Source: Nostoc sp. NMS8
GTDB taxonomy: Bacteria > Cyanobacteriota > Cyanobacteriia > Cyanobacteriales > Nostocaceae
DNA length: 64,000 nt
Direction: 5' to 3'
Assembly (NCBI RefSeq): GCF_017115045.1
Contig: NZ_JABXKK010000094.1
Location: forward strand, 62,001-126,000
In this document: positions 58,547-64,000 of the stretch, piece after piece
How positions within the stretch are numbered: the stretch's first letter is position 1
Layout of the letters: every line of letters starts with the position of its first letter
Made by a program: the position numbers and the translations under genes
The notes under the pieces: generated by a model
The model's database searches: none
What the model was told of the DNA's origin: nothing
What the model saw: only the letters and a program-made list of their open reading frames with translations

Positions 58547-61189
58547 ATGCAACCTACAGATCCAAATAAATTTACTGATAAAGCCTGGGAAGGAATTGTT
58601 AAATCTCAGGATATAGTTCGTGCTTATCAACAACAGCAACTAGATGTTGAACATTTAATTATTGCCCTGTTAGAAGAACCCACGAGTTTAGCAATCCGTA
58701 TCCTGGCTCGATCTGAGGTCGATCCAATCCGCTTACAGGAACAGCTAGAAGCCTTTACCCAACGTCAGCCCAAAGTTGGTAAAAGCGATCAGCTTTACCT
58801 TAGCCGCAATTTGGATATTTTACTAGACCGAGCCGAGGAAGCTAGAGCCAGGATGAAAGATTCCTACATTTCCGTGGAACACATACTTTTGGCCTTTGCT
58901 GAAGACGATCGCATTGGACGAAAGATCCTCAAAGGCTTTAGTGCGGATGCAGCTAAACTAGAAGCTACTATCAAAGCTGTTCGCGGTAGCCAAAAGGTGA
59001 CAGATCAAAGCCCAGAATCCCGCTATGAAGCTTTACAAAAATTTGGCAGAGATTTGACAGAACAGGCAAAAGCGGGAAAACTCGACCCGGTAATTGGGCG
59101 GGATGACGAAATTCGGCGGGTAATTCAAGTCTTGTCTCGTCGTAGCAAAAATAACCCTGTCTTGATTGGCGAGCCTGGGGTAGGTAAAACTGCGATCGCT
59201 GAAGCTTTGGCACAGCGAATGGTTAATGGTGACGTTCCCGAATCGTTAAAAAATCGCCAACTCATCTCTTTAGATATGGGTAGTTTAATTGCTGGGGCGA
59301 AATATCGAGGTGAGTTTGAAGACCGTCTAAAATCTGTTCTCCGGGAAGTTACGGAATCTAACGGGCAAATCGTCCTATTTATTGACGAACTGCATACCGT
59401 AGTCGGTACAGGTTCCAACCAACAAGGGGCAATGGATGCCGGAAATCTGCTCAAACCAATGCTGGCGCGGGGAGAACTGCGTTGTATTGGCGCTACTACC
59501 CTCGACGAGTTCCGCAAACACATAGAAAAAGATGCCGCGCTAGAACGCCGCTTTCAGCAAGTATTTGTGGATCAGCCAACGGTGGAAAATACTATTTCCA
59601 TTCTGCGGGGATTGAAAGAACGCTATGAAGTGCATCACAACGTCAAAATTTCTGATTCGGCTCTGGTAGCAGCAGCAACCCTGTCAGCGCGTTATATTAG
59701 CGATCGCTTCCTACCAGATAAAGCCATCGACCTAGTGGATGAAGCCGCAGCCCAGTTGAAAATGGAGATTACCTCCAAACCAGCCGAATTGGAAACCATC
59801 GATCGCCGCCTCATGCAGTTAGAAATGGAAAAACTGTCGTTAGCTGGCGAAGAAAAGGGTACTCCCCAAACTAAAGAACGTTTAGAACGAATTGAGCAAG
59901 AAATCGCCAATTTAACGGAAAAACAGCTGACATTTAACGAGCAATGGCAAGGTGAAAAGCAGATACTTGAGGCTATCAGCGCCTTAAAGAAAGAAGAAGA
60001 TGCGCTGCGAGTGCAAATCGAACAGGCAGAACGTGCCTATGATCTGAATAAAGCTGCCCAATTGAAGTATGGCAAATTGGAGGGAGTACAACGCGATCGC
60101 GAAGCCAAAGAAGCGAGCCTTTTAGAAATTCAAAACCAAGGTTCCACGTTGCTGCGAGAACAAGTCACCGAAGCCGATATTGCCGAAATCGTCGCCAAAT
60201 GGACAGGAATTCCTGTTAATCGCCTGTTGGAATCAGAACGGCAAAAATTACTGCAACTAGAAAGTCATTTGCATCAACGAGTCATTGGACAAGAAGAGGC
60301 TGTAGAAGCAGTAGCAGCCGCAATTCGTCGCGCCCGTGCGGGGATGAAAGATCCCTCTCGTCCCATTGGTTCATTTTTGTTCATGGGCCCTACAGGTGTA
60401 GGCAAAACCGAACTCGCCCGCGCATTAGCTCAGTTTCTCTTTGATTCTGATGATGCCTTGGTGCGCTTAGATATGTCTGAGTATATGGAAAAACACTCAG
60501 TTTCTCGGTTAGTGGGTGCGCCTCCGGGATATGTAGGATATGAAGAAGGTGGTCAACTTTCCGAGGCGGTTCGCCGCCGTCCTTACTCAGTGGTGCTGCT
60601 AGATGAAGTGGAAAAGGCGCACCCCGATGTGTTTAATATTTTATTGCAAGTGTTAGATGATGGGAGAATTACTGATTCTCAAGGAAGGACGGTAGATTTT
60701 CGTAACAGCGTTATTGTCATGACCAGTAACATTGGTAGCGAACATATATTGGATGTATCTGGTGATGATTCCAAGTATGAAACGATGCGGAAGCGGGTAA
60801 TGGATGGGTTGCGATCGCATTTCCGCCCGGAATTTCTCAACCGCGTTGATGATATTATTCTCTTCCATACCTTAAATCGCACAGAAATGCGGCAGATCAT
60901 CCGTATTCAACTCAAGCGGGTAGAAAATCTCCTCCGCGAGCAAAAAATCTTCTTTGAAATATCCCAATCAGCTTGCGATCATCTTGTTGAATCAGGTTAT
61001 GACCCAGTTTATGGAGCTCGTCCACTCAAACGGGCAATTCAGCGAGAAGTAGAAAACCCCCTCGCCACCAAGTTACTGGAAAATAATTTTATCTCTGGAG
61101 ACACCATAATCATCGATAAAAATGAAACCGGTCTGTCTTTTAGTAAAAAAGTGCTGGTGAAGGTGTCAGTACCACAGATTGCTACATAG
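58547..61189 (+). CDS. clpB: ATP-dependent disaggregase ClpB
   Basis: 880 residues. Hsp100 hexamer that pulls proteins out of heat-induced aggregates with DnaK. Domains: Clp N-terminal repeats (1-150), AAA1 with GEPGVGKT near 208, coiled-coil middle domain (about 400-530, EKLSLAGEEKGTPQTKERLE), and AAA2 with GPTGVGKT near 614 plus FRPEFLNRVDDIILF. The long M-domain and absence of a ClpP-binding loop separate it from ClpC. Cyanobacteria carry two ClpB paralogues; which one this is cannot be told here. Good terminator at its end. Confidence 0.96.
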   Translation: MQPTDPNKFTDKAWEGIVKSQDIVRAYQQQQLDVEHLIIALLEEPTSLAIRILARSEVDPIRLQEQLEAFTQRQPKVGKSDQLYLSRNLDILLDRAEEARARMKDSYISVEHILLAFAEDDRIGRKILKGFSADAAKLEATIKAVRGSQKVTDQSPESRYEALQKFGRDLTEQAKAGKLDPVIGRDDEIRRVIQVLSRRSKNNPVLIGEPGVGKTAIAEALAQRMVNGDVPESLKNRQLISLDMGSLIAGAKYRGEFEDRLKSVLREVTESNGQIVLFIDELHTVVGTGSNQQGAMDAGNLLKPMLARGELRCIGATTLDEFRKHIEKDAALERRFQQVFVDQPTVENTISILRGLKERYEVHHNVKISDSALVAAATLSARYISDRFLPDKAIDLVDEAAAQLKMEITSKPAELETIDRRLMQLEMEKLSLAGEEKGTPQTKERLERIEQEIANLTEKQLTFNEQWQGEKQILEAISALKKEEDALRVQIEQAERAYDLNKAAQLKYGKLEGVQRDREAKEASLLEIQNQGSTLLREQVTEADIAEIVAKWTGIPVNRLLESERQKLLQLESHLHQRVIGQEEAVEAVAAAIRRARAGMKDPSRPIGSFLFMGPTGVGKTELARALAQFLFDSDDALVRLDMSEYMEKHSVSRLVGAPPGYVGYEEGGQLSEAVRRRPYSVVLLDEVEKAHPDVFNILLQVLDDGRITDSQGRTVDFRNSVIVMTSNIGSEHILDVSGDDSKYETMRKRVMDGLRSHFRPEFLNRVDDIILFHTLNRTEMRQIIRIQLKRVENLLREQKIFFEISQSACDHLVESGYDPVYGARPLKRAIQREVENPLATKLLENNFISGDTIIIDKNETGLSFSKKVLVKVSVPQIAT

Positions 61190-61205
61190 CATCTGGCACA
61201 AGAAT

Positions 61206-61226
61206 CCCCCGTTTAGAAAACGGGGG
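61206..61226 (+). terminator. clpB terminator
   Basis: CCCCCGTTT-AGA-AAACGGGGG, 16 bp past the clpB stop. Perfect 9-bp stem, short downstream T content. Confidence 0.75.
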
Positions 61227-61749
61227 AGTGTCAAATTGAAATCAGTGGTTAAGCTGTTGGACATTTAACTTACATAATAAATGACCTCTTAACAAAAGTA
61301 ATGTGAACAGCAAAATTCCCGATTTCTTCTTAGAGAAGTCGGGAATTTTCGCTTAATATCTGATTATTTTGCACTAACTGATATTTTTCTTTTAACAGAT
61401 GGGTATTATAAGCCTACTCTACTAACAACATCCTCATAAATTTGCCTTCAAATAAAATACATTTCCGCAATTTTACTGTGACGTTATGCTCTTATTGTTG
61501 TTCGAGCTTGAATTAAATAATTTTGAAAAAATCAGTGTTTACCGGATAAAATAAACAATTCATTAATGATATAACTTCAAACAAATTCTCTTTTGCAATA
61601 GCTGCTTCATTTGGAATTTCGTAAAACCAGATGCAGTAGTTAGACAAATATAGCCTCATCTTATGCCTGGGAAAATATTTGACAGGCATAAACAAAGATA
61701 TCAAAAAAAATAGAAACCTCACTAAATATCACTTGACAGGGAAGCAGCT
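61227..61749. other. Intergenic region upstream of hpsA
   Basis: AT-rich, with the hairpin at 61312-61349. No gene; a 69-codon minus frame (61513-61722) has no ribosome-binding site or family. Probably contains the hpsA promoter; hps genes are switched on in hormogonia. Confidence 0.5.
61312..61349. terminator. Second hairpin between clpB and hpsA
   Basis: AAAATTCCCGATTTCT pairs with AGAAGTCGGGAATTTT (one G-U) around TCTTAG; T-rich on the plus strand. Related to the stem after gloA. Confidence 0.7.
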
Positions 61750-64000
61750 ATGTCTCGAAAACGTCAGCTAGTCAAGGCAATTCAAAAAACTTTCAAACAA
61801 ATTAGCAAGCAGTTTTTATCTGCAATTAACAAGCAAATTATTTGGCTCCTGCGGACTCTTTTTGGCACTCGAAGAAAACGCGGCTCAGAGAATGCTGGGT
61901 TTTTGTTGCCGACAGTGGCAATGGTGTTGATAGTAGTCGTCTTGTTGACCACTGTTATTTTGTTTCGGTCTTTTGAACGCTCCAAAAATGCTAGTAATGT
62001 CCGGGTGAATGAGGCTGTACTTAACGCCGCATCACCTGCCCTTGACAGAGCTAGAGCAAAATTAGACAAGCTATTTGATGACCGTCGGCTCCCACGAGCT
62101 ACACCTTCAGATACAGCTTTAGAGAGTGCCTTCACGAATTATTTGAATGAATATACTTTTGGGGATGAAACTCAACTAAATCTGAATTATACCGGTCAAA
62201 CAGCACTACCAACTTCATGGATGTACCCGATTGATACAAATAACAATGGGAAATTTGATACCTATACTCTTTATGGAATTTATTTCCGAAATCCGCCTAT
62301 AACTAATGGCGCATATAGTCGTGCTAGAAATCCTTTAGAGGCCAGAACTCCGCCCATGACCTCTGGTAGTATAAGCAACGGTTGTCAAGATACTCTAGGA
62401 ACAAGTGCTACTTTGGTGGGGAGTACGGGCTGGTTTAATATTGCTAGTAAGCTCAAAAAAAGCTTTTTTGTCTACACTGCTAATGTTCCCATCACTAATC
62501 CTAACCCACCAACCAATTACGAAACTTTCCAAGGTAATAAAGGTTTTTCAGCTTTAGAGTATCAACAAGACCGCGTACAACTACCGCTAGTTAACAATGC
62601 GGTGGTTTATGAAGATGATATAGAACTTACCCCTGGTCCTGCATTTAACCTCAATGGACGGATCTTGACTAATAGTAACTTCCTGACTGGTAGCGGTTCT
62701 CAAACTGTTACGCTTTATCAGGTTAGTAGTAAAAATTCCTGTTTTTACGATCAAGACAATTCCAAAATTATTGTCGGTGGCAATTTAGCAGCAGGTGGTT
62801 TCACGAATGATAGTGATTTAGGTAACAGTACTCTAGTACATTTATTCCAAGGGCAAGGATCTGATCCTAATACCAGTAATGGTGTTAAAGATAACAAATC
62901 AGTTGCAGGAGTACCGACTAATATTGCCTACAATAGTTTAGCTTATGTACAGCGCATCAATCTCTTAGTGAAATCGCAGGCGGCTAATGCTGCATCTACT
63001 GACCCACAAGAAGTCAAAGATGGTATTACTCAACAACTAAATGTATTAAATCTAAATACATCGACTGCCTCTACAGCACAACAAGCTAGTATCCGTAATA
63101 ACCAGCTAGGACTTTACTTTAAAAAACGTACCCGCCGAGTACCCTATATTGAAATTGCTTTTGCTGGAGATGCACTAGGAACTTATAATGATACCGATAA
63201 TAAGCCCCTAGTAGGAAGTGGTGACTCACTACGTCCACCAGACACTTGGGTTTATCCCTTTGATCCCACTGATGGTAAAACTAAGACTGGTTATGCCGAG
63301 TTAACACTAAAAGCTAATAGTTCTGATAGTACTAAGCTGTTACCTAGTGCTACAGAGACAACTAAGCAGCAACAAGTAGGTAAAGAACAATACGTTGGCG
63401 ATCGCATTTTGCTTGGTAATAACCTACCTGCATTGTGGTGGAAAGGGACAACATTTGTTGGTTCAGATAGCACAGATACTCAAGATATTACAGGTATTGT
63501 CTGGGACGACGGAACTGGAACTCGCAATCGTCGCAGTCGTGTACAGCAACTAGCCGATTTAGGAACTGTTGACAGAGATGGAGACTGGGAATCAGCAGCT
63601 TCTAAAGTACCAACTACTCCCCAAGATCCTGTAGGCGGCTTACGGGTAATCACTGGTGCAGGGATTTATTTGCCTAAAGATTACACTCCTAGTAGTAGCC
63701 AAACTGATTTGAACACAGCAGCAGCAGCTACAAATAGAATTTGGTCAGATATGATGCCTGTACCTAATACTATTGCCATCAAAGCTGATAAATCAATCCA
63801 AGATACTCAAAATAGCAATATAGTATTACCCAACACTACTTATACACCGTATTTACGGATGCGGGCTACAGCAGTTTATCACTACCAAGCGAGTGGCTAC
63901 AGTGCGACAACCCCTACACCTATTGCTTGTATAAGTAGCTTCTACGATCCCACAAATAGCGCTACAGCTAAGAACCTCAATAGTCTTCCGTCTGCGACAG
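61750..64000 (+). CDS. hpsA: Hormogonium polysaccharide biosynthesis protein HpsA (3' partial)
   Basis: Open from ATG 61750 to the window end, 750 codons visible. The start is very basic (MSRKRQLVKAIQKTFKQISK), then a pilin-like segment NAGFLLPTVAMVLIVVVLLT followed by FRSFERSKNASNVRVNEAVL and NAASPALDRARAKLD, which is the recognisable HpsA N-terminus. The remaining part is a large, Asn/Thr/Ser-rich exported region. HpsA is encoded first in the hps locus needed for the polysaccharide used in gliding of Nostoc hormogonia. The sequence was scanned and contains no in-frame stop. Confidence 0.9.
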   Translation, partial: MSRKRQLVKAIQKTFKQISKQFLSAINKQIIWLLRTLFGTRRKRGSENAGFLLPTVAMVLIVVVLLTTVILFRSFERSKNASNVRVNEAVLNAASPALDRARAKLDKLFDDRRLPRATPSDTALESAFTNYLNEYTFGDETQLNLNYTGQTALPTSWMYPIDTNNNGKFDTYTLYGIYFRNPPITNGAYSRARNPLEARTPPMTSGSISNGCQDTLGTSATLVGSTGWFNIASKLKKSFFVYTANVPITNPNPPTNYETFQGNKGFSALEYQQDRVQLPLVNNAVVYEDDIELTPGPAFNLNGRILTNSNFLTGSGSQTVTLYQVSSKNSCFYDQDNSKIIVGGNLAAGGFTNDSDLGNSTLVHLFQGQGSDPNTSNGVKDNKSVAGVPTNIAYNSLAYVQRINLLVKSQAANAASTDPQEVKDGITQQLNVLNLNTSTASTAQQASIRNNQLGLYFKKRTRRVPYIEIAFAGDALGTYNDTDNKPLVGSGDSLRPPDTWVYPFDPTDGKTKTGYAELTLKANSSDSTKLLPSATETTKQQQVGKEQYVGDRILLGNNLPALWWKGTTFVGSDSTDTQDITGIVWDDGTGTRNRRSRVQQLADLGTVDRDGDWESAASKVPTTPQDPVGGLRVITGAGIYLPKDYTPSSSQTDLNTAAAATNRIWSDMMPVPNTIAIKADKSIQDTQNSNIVLPNTTYTPYLRMRATAVYHYQASGYSATTPTPIACISSFYDPTNSATAKNLNSLPSAT

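Noticed and set aside
61513..61722. 69-codon minus-strand frame before hpsA
   Set aside because: No ribosome-binding site or recognisable family; sits in AT-rich promoter DNA.

Overview
The window looks like chromosome of a filamentous, probably hormogonium-forming and heterocyst-lineage cyanobacterium close to Nostoc/Anabaena. Evidence: the HIP1 palindrome GCGATCGC recurs throughout; gaps carry heptamer tracts (ACTAATG..., CCCCAGTCC...) typical of heterocystous strains; and there are cyanobacterial signature genes, namely rpaB, a group 2 sigma factor (sigD-like), an nblB-like gene, cphB-cphA, two diflavin flavodiiron proteins, CCB-type cofactor assembly, hpsA, Uma2-family genes and a PEP-CTERM protein. 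Most genes are housekeeping. I saw no tRNA, rRNA, CRISPR array, intact insertion sequence or prophage.

Layout. 1-4.9 kb: 5'-truncated c-heme/HAMP sensor, Ser/Thr kinase, two Uma2-family genes. 5-9.9 kb: radA, rpaB, complex-C assembly factor, an M48-like protein that has lost its zinc ligands, DUF456 membrane protein. 10.6-20 kb: PEP-CTERM protein, then a long minus-strand run (nblB-like, CBS protein, mutT, DUF760, sigD, carB, dps). 20.4-25.7 kb: accessory stretch with a ferredoxin-like protein, a truncated NACHT-type NTPase, a broken TumA/TumE-like toxin-antitoxin pair, a pentapeptide-RidA fusion and a NUDIX gene. 25.9-33.7 kb: malQ, RodZ-like protein, rRNA pseudouridine synthase, LmeA-like protein, cdsA, cbiT, a membrane Ser/Thr kinase, tatA. 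33.8-37.8 kb: cyanophycin synthetase and cyanophycinase. 38.5-47.7 kb: trmD, ispF, a peptide-type substrate-binding lipoprotein, larB, argH, NUDIX, alpha/beta hydrolase, coaX. 47.8-51.4 kb: flv3-flv1. 51.4-52.7 kb: toxin-antitoxin patch (BrnT/BrnA, antitoxin stub, HicB with a nonsense-broken HicA). 52.7-61.2 kb: ribBA, argC with Ser at the catalytic Cys position, eno, gloA, clpB. 61.75 kb to the end: 5' part of hpsA.

Themes: nitrogen storage and arginine metabolism (cphA, cphB, argH, argC, carB), light and oxidative stress (rpaB, nblB-like, dps with a His-type ferroxidase site, flv3/flv1, clpB), and cofactors (ribBA, cbiT, larB, coaX). I did not find a clearly new multi-gene system. The strongest second-look items are single-locus oddities: an M48 pseudoprotease missing two of three zinc ligands, ArgC Cys-to-Ser, a TumE-like toxin frame with no start codon directly behind its antitoxin's stop, a HicA with one nonsense codon, a pentapeptide-RidA fusion, and heptamer repeats grown into the trmD and coaX coding regions.
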